Positions 42,501 to 49,159 of a DNA stretch of 64,000 nt are shown one piece after another; position 1 is the first letter of the stretch; every line of letters starts with the position of its first letter. The stretch is from Deinococcus aetherius (GTDB lineage: Bacteria > Deinococcota > Deinococci > Deinococcales > Deinococcaceae), in assembly GCF_025997855.1 (NCBI RefSeq), contig NZ_AP026562.1, positions 367,001-431,000 on the forward strand, in the 5' to 3' direction. The notes under the pieces were generated by a model that saw only the letters and a list, made by a program, of their open reading frames with translations, searched no databases and had not been told where the DNA came from. The position numbers and the translations under genes are program-made.

Positions 42501-42882
42501 CACCATCGACGAGCCCACCAACAACGACAGCGCGGCCCTGCTCCATGGCCTCGCGCTTGCCCGCGCCGACAGGAGCGCAGAAGCCCGCGAGGCTTTTGAG
42601 GCTGCCTGTGACTTCGCGGGGGCACGCCTGGCCCTCACGCCGGGACTGTACAGCGCTGTCGCCATACGGGGCCTGGCCGAGGCGGGGCTGGTCGTCGTCG
42701 CTGGCGGAGCTCCCGAACAGGCCGCCTGTAGCCTACGGGCGGCCCACGCCGCCTGCGCCCCGGGGCTGCTGCTGTACGGACAGCAACTGCTTGGCCTGCT
42801 CACCCAGTTGCCCGACGGAACGCGCCTCGCCGTCCTGAGCCGCACCTTTTTGCCGCCCACCTTCGCCGCCTCCCCGGGCTGA
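39535..42882 (+). CDS. Large SARP-like regulator: BTAD, NTPase and TPR
   Basis: The 1115-residue regulator has a winged-helix DNA-binding domain (residues about 5-95; ALLWPDSSPAAARKNLRNAL), BTAD (about 100-245; LEPLHGALMEAYVHLGQRGE), a STAND/NB-ARC-like NTPase (Walker A GRGGVGKTA at 314-322; Walker B FLLLLDEAERLL near 403), and a long TPR array (about 640-1090; LYNLGLVHAELWDLDPALSL, GSVLAGQGDLAGAFYHTQRA). AfsR-type proteins integrate signals through the NTPase and TPR to activate promoters. ATG 39535 has GAGGAGG directly upstream. It is divergent from the three PG-binding/hydrolase genes, which are its likely targets. Confidence 0.9.
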   Translation: MRLPPSSPRVRLFGPPRAECGAQVTHLTSLKEVALLGLLAVGRAEQTRESLLALLWPDSSPAAARKNLRNALWSLRRLLGEDALKTRGDHLTLAQDLWVDARHFEAAGRLLRLDDGHGHPAPGEGGEAALEQVLELHTGPFLEGIPVPEEGEFDAWLRTQRDRLGHVYLEALTRAVQHAAARGAWAQIPSLAGRALAQDPLLEPLHGALMEAYVHLGQRGEALRQFGRLRETLAREFGLEPSPAILALHARIVAGDLGGLAPAVGSAPRAAGPEPLRLINLLPLDSSQRFFGRERERAELARLLRERPRLLGVYGRGGVGKTALVCRALLDLQAAPESFPYAGVVSLGPTTTGVDWARVVGDLGRLLPEPARAALLRDTHQPGQAPGQLAHALLDHLRGGRFLLLLDEAERLLDPVSGEVADRELRALLTTVLRQGGPLTVLHSSRAPWPIPVAWASWERSLHLTAGLSVAEGAALLRACDPDGHAGLREAGDDQLAPIVRGAAGFPRALEAVAGLLLERPLLRLEDLCGAPERFLGEATGLVVEQVLGQLPPELLRVLEGLALLGRPVPRAALASVLRPYVAEETLDNLLQRLVRSHLVQYDRSVEIFSLHTLDRDYAYRRIPTQGNETASAGPPYTRRALHLRAAAYHRSVAPTPELAAPDDAENRLREFEHLLAAGEGDRAAAVLLTLGPSLTHWGQLSRLAGLHAALHGHVADPELTQGHLVAQGRALRALGRAGEAAVHLRDAAGLAHAAADTQGEIDALLELASTLYQLGRREQWQAVTTQALTAAQALSDRARRAAALKGLGNLCLSGGDLGRARDIYREALEETRAVGDRTLEGALLYNLGLVHAELWDLDPALSLLRAALHLGGAGPNPAAEAATLGTLGSVLAGQGDLAGAFYHTQRALEIQRARGDRYGECWNLGNLGIWELLGGNARQAVAELRAAVALAREIGAESLVAFKGVFLAAALLLDGEDEEALQVAQKVRTIDEPTNNDSAALLHGLALARADRSAEAREAFEAACDFAGARLALTPGLYSAVAIRGLAEAGLVVVAGGAPEQAACSLRAAHAACAPGLLLYGQQLLGLLTQLPDGTRLAVLSRTFLPPTFAASPG

Positions 42883-43023
42883 GGGCCAGTTGCAAGGCTC
42901 GTGGACTCGAAAGCCGAACGGGGTGGGAGTACCTGGATTTTGAGGTTCTTCCGTGATCTCAATGCAGCTCGGTTGTGGCAAGTTGTCAGCTTCGAAGAAA
43001 AGAAGCCTACGAGCCCTGGCGAG

Positions 43024-43052
43024 GCAGGTGGCCTGAAGATCAGGCCACCTGC
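43024..43052 (-). repeat. Hairpin at the copy B transposase stop
   Basis: GCAGGTGGCCTGA and TCAGGCCACCTGC make a 13-bp perfect stem with a 3-nt loop. The transposase terminal TGA is part of the stem. It occupies the same position as the hairpins at 27717-27749 and 44854-44884. Confidence 0.7.
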
Positions 43053-43774
43053 TGCACGGTTTCTTGCGACGTCTTAAAGGCGACTTTGCGGTGATGGCAA
43101 CGGTGGCAATCGGGTACGGTGGAACGGGCAGGGTGATGAAGATTGGTCGTTCAGGCATGCAACTCTAGGAAGCCTTGCGCCCGTTTTCGTGACCTAAAGC
43201 CTAGCTGTTGTCGCTCTTGTCGCCGTGTCGGTCGATGGGATTGTTCGACCAGATTGTTACAGCGAGCTGTGGAGACCACCTGGACGTGCTCCACAACGTG
43301 GAGCACGTGAAGCGCGCGCAGGGCAGCACCATAACTCCAGAGCTGGTCGGTGTGAATGACTTCCGGCACGTCGTATTCCCCCAGTAGCCGGTAGAAGAAC
43401 AACTTGGCGGCCTCGGTATCCCGGTGCTCCTGCAAGAAAACATCCAGCACAGCTCCGTGTTCATCGACGGCCCATCAGAGCCAATGTTTGACGCCGCCCA
43501 CGTCCACACACATCTCGTCGAGGTGCCACCGGGAACCCCGCCGGGGTTTCCGGTGACGGAGGCCCTGCGCGAAGAGGTCACTGAACTTGATGCACCACGT
43601 CCGAATGGACTCGCGGAGGAGTGGCGTCCTCATGGGCGTCCGTTCACGACGAGGGGTCACCGCAATGCCCCGTTCCAGCAGCAACTCTTCGACATCCCGG
43701 TAGCTGAGCGTGAAGCGGTGATAGAGCAGGGGCGGCGTACCCAATGACTGCGAGGGGAAACCGGTAGCCAGCAA
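43040..43774 (-). pseudogene. IS6-family transposase with two nonsense codons (copy B)
   Basis: One reading frame spans the whole gene but carries TGA at 43475-43477 (after GVKHWL, where the intact copies have Trp) and TGA at 43151-43153 (after FLELHA, where they have Arg). Downstream of each stop the family sequence continues (AVDEHGAVLDVFLQEHRDTE; then TTNLHHPARSTVP to ETVQQVA). Both changes, TGG to TGA and CGA to TGA, are single transitions. The catalytic residues RWHLDEMCVDVGG and VIHTDQLWSY are otherwise present. The element is inactive unless it is complemented. Confidence 0.88.
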
Positions 43775-43919
43775 GCTTCTGACCGCTCAGCACCACGTCA
43801 CCCTACCTCAACAACTTGCCACAACCTTCGGCGGTCAGAACGAGCGTTGCAAATGGACTTGATCTCCCTGATCCCTGTGTCAGGAGCGGCCGGAACCCAA
43901 GTTGTCAGCGCCGTGCCCA

Positions 43920-44738
43920 TCACCGCATGGTCATGCCGCCGTTGACGTCGAGGTACACGCCGGTCACGAAGCTCGCCGCATCCGAGGCCAGCATCACGAT
44001 GGCTCCGGCCACGTCCTCCGGCGTGGCAATGCGCCGCAGTGGCGTCATCTGACGCATCCGCGCCATCAGGCCAGGCCCTCCGTCTTGCCCCTGATCCCCG
44101 CTCCACATCGACGCGCTGGCTTCAGTCTGTACCAGTCCCGGAGCCACGGCGTTCACGCGAATGCCGTGCGGCCCCAGCTCGTTCGCCAGCGTCCGTGTCA
44201 GGGCGTCCACCGCCGCCTTGCCGCTGGAGTGGCCCGCCATGCCCTCCTGGGCCCTGCGCGACAACTGACTGCTGACGTTGATGATGGTGCCCGCGCCCCG
44301 CTTCATCATGCCGCCGACCACCGCCCCCACCGGGTAGAACACGGCCTTGGTCTCACCGGTCAACAGGTCCTCGAACTCGGCCCACGACAGGTCCACGAAG
44401 GGCTTGACGGTGAACTCGCGCACGGCGTCAGCATTGCACACCAGGATGTCGATGGGTCCCAACTCCTCCTCGACCTGCCGGACCATCGCCTCCACCTCGG
44501 CCTGCTCACCGACGCTGCCGCGCACGGCCACGGCGCGTCCGCCCGCTGCCTCGATGGCGCTCACCACCTCACGGGCGCGGGCCTCGTTAGAGACGTAGTT
44601 CACGCCGACACTTGCTCCCTGAGCCGCCAGTAGCTTGGCGGTGGCGGCGCCGATGCCGCGGCTGGCCCCGGTGACCAGAGCCACCTTGCCGTGAAGGGAG
44701 AACGTCCGGTCGCCCCCGGGGGATGAAGGGGAAGTCAT
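43920..44738 (-). CDS. SDR-family protein with His in place of catalytic Tyr
   Basis: The 272-residue classical SDR has cofactor motif VTGASRGIGAAT and the C-terminal VTGVYLDVNGGMTMR end. The active-site segment reads NVSSQLSRRA then GMAGHSSGKAAVDAL: the Ser and Lys are present, but the usual Tyr of YxxxK is His (codon CAC, one base from TAC). The NNAG motif is also changed to CNADA. Family members reduce carbonyls or act as FabG-like reductases. With these substitutions activity may be lost or altered. ATG 44738 is chosen; GTG 44747 is possible. The gene lies between two IS6 copies, each within 100 bp. Confidence 0.85.
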   Translation of the reverse strand: MTSPSSPGGDRTFSLHGKVALVTGASRGIGAATAKLLAAQGASVGVNYVSNEARAREVVSAIEAAGGRAVAVRGSVGEQAEVEAMVRQVEEELGPIDILVCNADAVREFTVKPFVDLSWAEFEDLLTGETKAVFYPVGAVVGGMMKRGAGTIINVSSQLSRRAQEGMAGHSSGKAAVDALTRTLANELGPHGIRVNAVAPGLVQTEASASMWSGDQGQDGGPGLMARMRQMTPLRRIATPEDVAGAIVMLASDAASFVTGVYLDVNGGMTMR

Positions 44739-44853
44739 GGCCGGCACGATAGACCCGGGCCGCCCCACCCGTTGTCGGGCGGGTGACAGTGATGCGAGCG
44801 TAACTGTGAGCAACGGGTTCCGGCAACTTGATGACAAGCAGGCCGAGCTTCCG

Positions 44854-44884
44854 AAGGGGCAGCGTGACGCTCAGGCTGCCCCTT
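44854..44884 (-). repeat. Hairpin at the copy C transposase stop
   Basis: AAGGGGCAGC and GCTGCCCCTT form a 10-bp perfect stem with the transposase stop codon in the 11-nt loop. Confidence 0.7.
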
Positions 44885-45581
44885 GCACCACCTCACTCCA
44901 GACCCGTAGGGCGGCCCTAAAGTAATTTTGTCGCCTTGAAGCAGGCACGGTGGTTCGGGTGTGCTGGTGAAGGTTCGAGACTCGGGCGTGCAGGGCGAGG
45001 AATTCCTGGGTGCGGCGTCGTCGCTTGAAGCTCAGATGTTGTCGTTCCTGTTGTCGTGTCGGTCGGTGTGACTGCTCGATCAGATTGTCGCAGCGCGCCG
45101 TCGAAGCGACCTGAACGTGCTCCACAGCGTGGAGCACGGGGAGTTCTCGAATGGCTGCCCCGTAACTCCAAAACTTGTCAGTATGGATGAGCTCCGGAAC
45201 CTCGAACTCACTGAGCAGACGAGTGAAGAAGGTTCGGGCAGCTTGCGTATCCCGGTGTGGCTGAAGCAGGAGGTCGAGTACCATGCCATGCTCGTCGACG
45301 GCCCGCCATAACCAGTGCTTGACCCCTCCAACCGGCACGCAGACCTCGTCGAGATGCCACCGGGAACCCCGTCGGGGCTCCTGGTGACGCAGTTCCTCAG
45401 TGAGCAGGGGAGCAAATTTGATGTTCCATTGGCGCAAGGTCTCGTGGCTGACCTCGATGCCGCGCTCGAAGAGCAACTCCTGGACATCCCGCTGGCTAAG
45501 GGGGAAGCGGTGGTACAGCCACAGGGCGTAGCCGATGATGCTCAGGGGGAAACGGTGGCGGTAGGGCTTCCGGTCGGTCAC
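44871..45581 (-). CDS. IS6-family transposase (copy C)
   Basis: The 236-residue DDE transposase is intact: HTH LSQRDVQELLFERGIEVSHE, catalytic RWHLDEVCVPVGG (Asp), ELIHTDKFWSYG (Asp) and NLIEQSHRPTRQQERQHL (Glu). It is the same length as copy A and roughly 75 to 80 percent identical by eye, so the two came from different invasions of related elements and not from one recent duplication. The start is GTG 45581. Confidence 0.93.
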   Translation of the reverse strand: MTDRKPYRHRFPLSIIGYALWLYHRFPLSQRDVQELLFERGIEVSHETLRQWNIKFAPLLTEELRHQEPRRGSRWHLDEVCVPVGGVKHWLWRAVDEHGMVLDLLLQPHRDTQAARTFFTRLLSEFEVPELIHTDKFWSYGAAIRELPVLHAVEHVQVASTARCDNLIEQSHRPTRQQERQHLSFKRRRRTQEFLALHARVSNLHQHTRTTVPASRRQNYFRAALRVWSEVVQGAA

Positions 45582-45830
45582 AGGTCAGCAGCCTACCGAG
45601 GTTAAGTTGCCAGAACCGTCGGGTCCTAACTCCGTGTCCACGCAGCCGGGGCAAGCTCACGTCATGGCTCCCCCTTTTCAGGCCCCAGCCTACCGGGCGC
45701 CCGAACAGCGGATGCGCGAGAGGCGTGAACGGCCGTTGGTTTTCCTGCCGGGGCAGGCCTGGGCGAGATGAAGGGGAATGGTCCCGGCACTCCTCGAGGA
45801 AGCACGCAGGCCGGGGACCGTGGAGACCTC

Positions 45831-46253
45831 TCAGCCCAGGTAGGGCGCGAGACGGGCGTTCAGGGTGCCACGGGGCAGGGCGCCGACCCACGTCTCGGCC
45901 GGTCGGCCCTCCCGGAAGAGCATCAGGGTAGGGATGCTGCGCACCTCGTAGCGCCCTGAGACCGCTGGGTTGTGGTCCACGTCGAGCTTGACCACCTTGA
46001 GCCTGCCCGCGTGCTCGCGTGCCAGCTCCTCCAGCACGGGGGCCACCACCCGGCACGGGCCGCACCACGCCGCCCAGAAGTCCACGAGCACGGGCACGGA
46101 CGCCCGGACCTCGGTGTCGAAGGTCGCGTCGGTGGCGCTCAGCAACCAGGGGAGGGGCCCGGCGCAGCGCCCGCACACCGGCACCTGACCGGGGGGTGGC
46201 GTGCCGAGGCGGTTTTTCGCCCCGCAGTTCGGGCACACGGCGACGTCACTCAC
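45831..46253 (-). CDS. trxC: Thioredoxin 2 with N-terminal zinc ribbon
   Basis: The 140-residue protein starts with a Cys4 zinc ribbon (CPNCGAKNR and CGRC), followed by a thioredoxin fold with active site FWAAWCGPCRVVAP and the cis-Pro loop RSIPTLMLF. This layout defines thioredoxin 2 (TrxC type), an oxidative-stress-responsive disulfide reductase. GTG 46253 has GGAGG six bases upstream. It has no evident operon partner: IS6 copy C lies downstream. Confidence 0.93.
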   Translation of the reverse strand: MSDVAVCPNCGAKNRLGTPPPGQVPVCGRCAGPLPWLLSATDATFDTEVRASVPVLVDFWAAWCGPCRVVAPVLEELAREHAGRLKVVKLDVDHNPAVSGRYEVRSIPTLMLFREGRPAETWVGALPRGTLNARLAPYLG

Positions 46254-46576
46254 CGCGCGCCTCCGGGGAAGGAGAGGAACAATCCATAGATGAGGTCCTC
46301 CAGAAGAGGGGGCTTGGCTCCGACTTCCTGCGAGAAGGATTCGTCATTCCCACGCGCCGGGACTCTGGCAGCGGGAGCGGACCGGGCGAGGGCCTCGAAC
46401 ACGCCGGTCAGGAGTGCCCACCCCGAGATCAGGTACAGCGGTGTCAGGACAGTTCGGGCGTCCGCGCGAAGCCGCCGCCCACCACACCCGGGAGCAGGCC
46501 ACCCTCACGGCGCAGTGTCCTCCCCCCAAAGGAACTGGACGAGCCGCCGAAGCAACCCGTCCAGCCCCCTTCGACC
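46254..46576. other. Intergenic region upstream of thioredoxin 2
   Basis: No gene was recognised in these 323 bases, which lie between the thioredoxin start and the stop of the Thr/Gly-rich secreted protein. The thioredoxin ribosome-binding site GGAGG is at the left edge. No convincing hairpin was found. Confidence 0.5.
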
Positions 46577-47821
46577 TCAGTTGCCCGAGGTGGTGGTCGT
46601 GGTGCCGGTGCCGCCCAGGCGCGACAGGAGGACGACCGTGAAGCCGTTGTCCTCGTAGACGCGGACGCGGATGCGCTGGCCGTCCCGCTCGAAAACCGAA
46701 GCCTGCCCCTGTCCCTGGAAGGTCGAGGTCGTCCCCGCCGTTCCGGTGGTCGCAGTCGAGGTGTCGGTCGTCGCGGTGCCCGCCGTATCCGTGCCGGTCG
46801 TGCCCATCGCCGTGTCCGTTCCAGTCGTGCTGGTATCGGTGGTCCCGGTCGTCGAGGTATCGGTCGTCCCCGTGGCGGTGCCCGTCGTCGAGGTGTCGGT
46901 CGTTCCCGTGGTGCCCGTGGTCGAAGTTCCGGTAGCCGTTCCGGTCGTCCCAGTCGTTCCGGTGCCTGTCGTCCCTGTGGCGGTTCCGGTGGTCGAGGTA
47001 TCTGTCGTCCCAGTCGTCCCCGTCGTGCCGGTGGTCGAAGTGCCGCTGGCCGTTCCGGTTCCGGTCGTCGAGGTGTCGGTCGTGCCCGTGGTTCCGGTGC
47101 CGGTCGTGCCGGTGGTCCCCGTCGTCCCGGTTCCGGTCGTCCCCGTCGTCGAAGTCCCAGTGGTTCCGGTGCCCGTCGTCGAGGTGTCGGTCGTCCCGGT
47201 GGTTCCGGTCGTCGAAGTCCCGGTGGCCGTGCCGGTCGTCGCGGTCCCGGTGGTGCCCGTCGTCGAGGTATCGGTCGTGCCGGTCGTCGAGGTACCCGTG
47301 ACCGCGCCCGTCGTCGAGGTGTCCGTCGTGCCGGTGGCGGTGCCCGTCGTCGAAGTATCGGTCGTCCCGGTCCCGGAGGCGTCGGTTCCGGTGGTCGTAC
47401 CCGCCGTGTCCGTCGCAGTCCCGCTCGCGGCGTCCGTCGTGCCGGTGGTCCCCGTGGCCGCGCCCGCCGTGGTGCCCTCCGAGCCGGGGGAGACGGCGGT
47501 GAAGCCGCCCGAGGTGAGCGCCTGGGCGTACTGGTCGAGGGCGTTCGCCACGGAGCCCTGGTAGATCACCGCGACGCCCGTGAAGGTCTGGACGCTACGG
47601 ATGGGGGTGGCACCCGGCAGGTAGGGAAGTTGCAGGTCGCCCGAGGAGAGCGTGAGGGTCGTCTGCGCGGGCAGGCCCTGGGTCCCCTGCGCCGCCGTGG
47701 ACGTCGTGTCCGTCTGGGCGGGGGCGGCCGTGGTATCGGTCTGGGTCGTGTCCGTCTGGGCAGTGGCGATGCCCAGGAGCAGCGCGGCCGTGAGCAGCAT
47801 GTGGCGAGTCGGGTACGTCAT
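46577..47821 (-). CDS. Secreted protein with a long Thr/Gly/Asp/Ser low-complexity insertion
   Basis: The 414-residue protein has a signal peptide (MLLTAALLLGIATAQ), a Thr/Asp-rich linker, and a small folded segment (residues about 50-107; LSSGDLQLPYLPGATPIRSV, GVAVIYQGSVANALDQYAQA). About 250 residues built from units such as TDTSTTGTATGT follow (about 110-363). A second folded segment ends the protein (about 364-405; GQASVFERDGQRIRVRVYED, NGFTVVLLSRLGG). The two folded parts read like halves of one compact domain separated by the repeat. ATG 47821 has GGAGGTTGGAGG upstream. Such Thr-rich tracts are often surface-exposed and may be glycosylated. No function is recognised. Confidence 0.8.
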   Translation of the reverse strand: MTYPTRHMLLTAALLLGIATAQTDTTQTDTTAAPAQTDTTSTAAQGTQGLPAQTTLTLSSGDLQLPYLPGATPIRSVQTFTGVAVIYQGSVANALDQYAQALTSGGFTAVSPGSEGTTAGAATGTTGTTDAASGTATDTAGTTTGTDASGTGTTDTSTTGTATGTTDTSTTGAVTGTSTTGTTDTSTTGTTGTATTGTATGTSTTGTTGTTDTSTTGTGTTGTSTTGTTGTGTTGTTGTTGTGTTGTTDTSTTGTGTASGTSTTGTTGTTGTTDTSTTGTATGTTGTGTTGTTGTATGTSTTGTTGTTDTSTTGTATGTTDTSTTGTTDTSTTGTDTAMGTTGTDTAGTATTDTSTATTGTAGTTSTFQGQGQASVFERDGQRIRVRVYEDNGFTVVLLSRLGGTGTTTTTSGN

Positions 47822-48013
47822 CCTCCAACCTCCTAGCGTGTGGGTGCGTGCAGGTCCGGCGTCTCGGGTCTGAAGTGCTCTTTGGTTTTCAACCCATGAA
47901 AAGCAGCCTAGAAGCCCCACGTGTGAGAGTTAATTCACTTTTCGGGGCTTTTCTTGGCGCCGGGTTCATCCTGAGTTCCAAAGAACAGTTGACACTCTCC
48001 CGCACCGGGCGGC

Positions 48014-49090
48014 TCACACCCGCACGCCGGCGTCGAAGCCCAGGGCGTCCAGCAGCCGGTTGAAGGCGGGCGGCGGGAGATGCCCTCCCGAGGCCTGGTC
48101 GTGCCCGTGCCCGTAGCTCCCGTCCGTGTCCCCGACGTCTATGCCTTGCAGGACCCTCGGGAGGTTCAGGTCGGCGCGGGCGGTCCGCACGGAAAAGGCC
48201 ACCGTGCCCGGCAGGTAGCCCGTGTTCGCCGCGATGACGGCGTGGCCGGGGAGTCTCCCGCGCCACTGCTGGGCGATCAGCGGGTGGATCTGTGCCCCCG
48301 AGTGGAGGCGGAGGAGGGCGTAGGGCCCCGTGGCGCTGAACTTCGGGGCCGAGCGGCGGGCGATGGCGAGTTCGGCGTTCACCTCCGCCCGGTAGGCGCG
48401 CAGGCGGTCGGCCCCGTGCTCGTCGTCGGTGGCGAGGTCCTTGGGCCCCCCGGCGGTGAGGAGCAGCCCCAGTGGCGTGTCGATGTCGAAAGCACTCGCG
48501 CGCCGGGCGGCGTTCACGAGCGCCACGGCCTCCTTCAGCCACTTGGCGGTGTAGCGTTTCTTGATCGCGGGAAGCGCCTCCCACGGCGCCCCGTCCCCGA
48601 GGTCGCTGATCGTCCCGACCGCCCCGATCCAGCCGAGGTCGTCCAGGTCGGCCAGCGGCGAGAGGAGGTCGTGCGCGAGCCACGCGCTTGCGGGGATGGG
48701 GTCCCACCCGTAGCCGCTCACGACGGTGGCGTTCCCCGTGGGCGTCCCGCCAGGCTGGTGGTGGTCCACGTACAGGGTGGGCACGTCCGGCAAGACGCCC
48801 CGCCCGTTCACCCCCAGGTCCGTGACGACGAGGGCCGCCGGGTTCAGCGCGGCGAGCCGGACCCGGGCCCGGTCCGAGAAGGCGGACTCCCCACGCCCCG
48901 AGGGCACTACCCGCACGTCCCGGAAGCCCAGCCGGGGCAGGGCGCGGCCGAACAGGGCGCCCGCCGAGAGGCCGTCCGCGTCGAAGTGGCAGAACACGAC
49001 CACGCGCCCGGCGGGGGAGAGCGCCCCCAGGAAGGTCCGGGTGGCCTCGCGCGCGGCGGGGAGCGCGGTCTGGAGGGGCAGGGCACACAT
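48014..49090 (-). CDS. DHH-family phosphoesterase
   Basis: The 358-residue protein has the DHH phosphoesterase motifs: CHFDADGLSAGALFGRAL (motif I), LVVTDLGVNGRG (motif II), TLYVDHHQPGGTP (motif III, DHH) and AVGTISDLGDG (motif IV). A C-terminal glycine/histidine-rich DHHA1-like part (GSYGHGHDQASGGHL) closes the protein. The family includes RecJ exonucleases, nanoRNases and cyclic dinucleotide phosphodiesterases. This member lacks RecJ extensions and is nearer to single-domain DHH proteins of Deinococcus. It could degrade short RNA or DNA; the substrate is not determined. ATG 49090 is the start. Confidence 0.88.
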   Translation of the reverse strand: MCALPLQTALPAAREATRTFLGALSPAGRVVVFCHFDADGLSAGALFGRALPRLGFRDVRVVPSGRGESAFSDRARVRLAALNPAALVVTDLGVNGRGVLPDVPTLYVDHHQPGGTPTGNATVVSGYGWDPIPASAWLAHDLLSPLADLDDLGWIGAVGTISDLGDGAPWEALPAIKKRYTAKWLKEAVALVNAARRASAFDIDTPLGLLLTAGGPKDLATDDEHGADRLRAYRAEVNAELAIARRSAPKFSATGPYALLRLHSGAQIHPLIAQQWRGRLPGHAVIAANTGYLPGTVAFSVRTARADLNLPRVLQGIDVGDTDGSYGHGHDQASGGHLPPPAFNRLLDALGFDAGVRV

Positions 49091-49159
49091 GCCCCCGTTG
49101 TACCAGCCCCGGGACCCGTCACCCCGGAACGTGAGGCCTGCGTGACGGGCCGGGAGGGG

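Larger units (their letters stand above)
42971..43826 (-). mobile_element. IS6-family insertion sequence, decayed copy B
   Basis: The 856-bp element has perfect 16-bp ends GGTTGTGGCAAGTTGT (left) and its reverse complement at 43811-43826. No 8-bp duplication is seen (TGCAGCTC, TTCGGCGG). The ends differ from copies A and C (GGTTGT rather than GGTTCT/GGTTCC), so it is a diverged subtype. It carries a transposase with two nonsense codons. Confidence 0.85.
44816..45617 (-). mobile_element. IS6-family insertion sequence, intact copy C
   Basis: The 802-bp element has ends GGTTCCGGCAACTTGA (left) and GGTTCTGGCAACTTAA (right, reverse complement). The flanks GAGCAACG and GTCGGGTC are different. It carries a complete transposase. 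It sits about 80 bp upstream of the SDR gene, within its promoter region. Confidence 0.88.

Noticed and set aside
46671..47564. A 297-codon plus-strand frame reading as VPVVEVSVV repeats.
   Set aside because: It is the antisense image of the Thr/Gly/Asp repeat of the minus-strand secreted protein. There is no ribosome-binding site and the composition is implausible as a folded protein.
47889..49088. A 399-codon minus-strand frame overlapping the DHH phosphoesterase.
   Set aside because: The DHH motifs are all in the other minus-strand frame starting at 49090. This one is an Arg/Pro-rich shadow.
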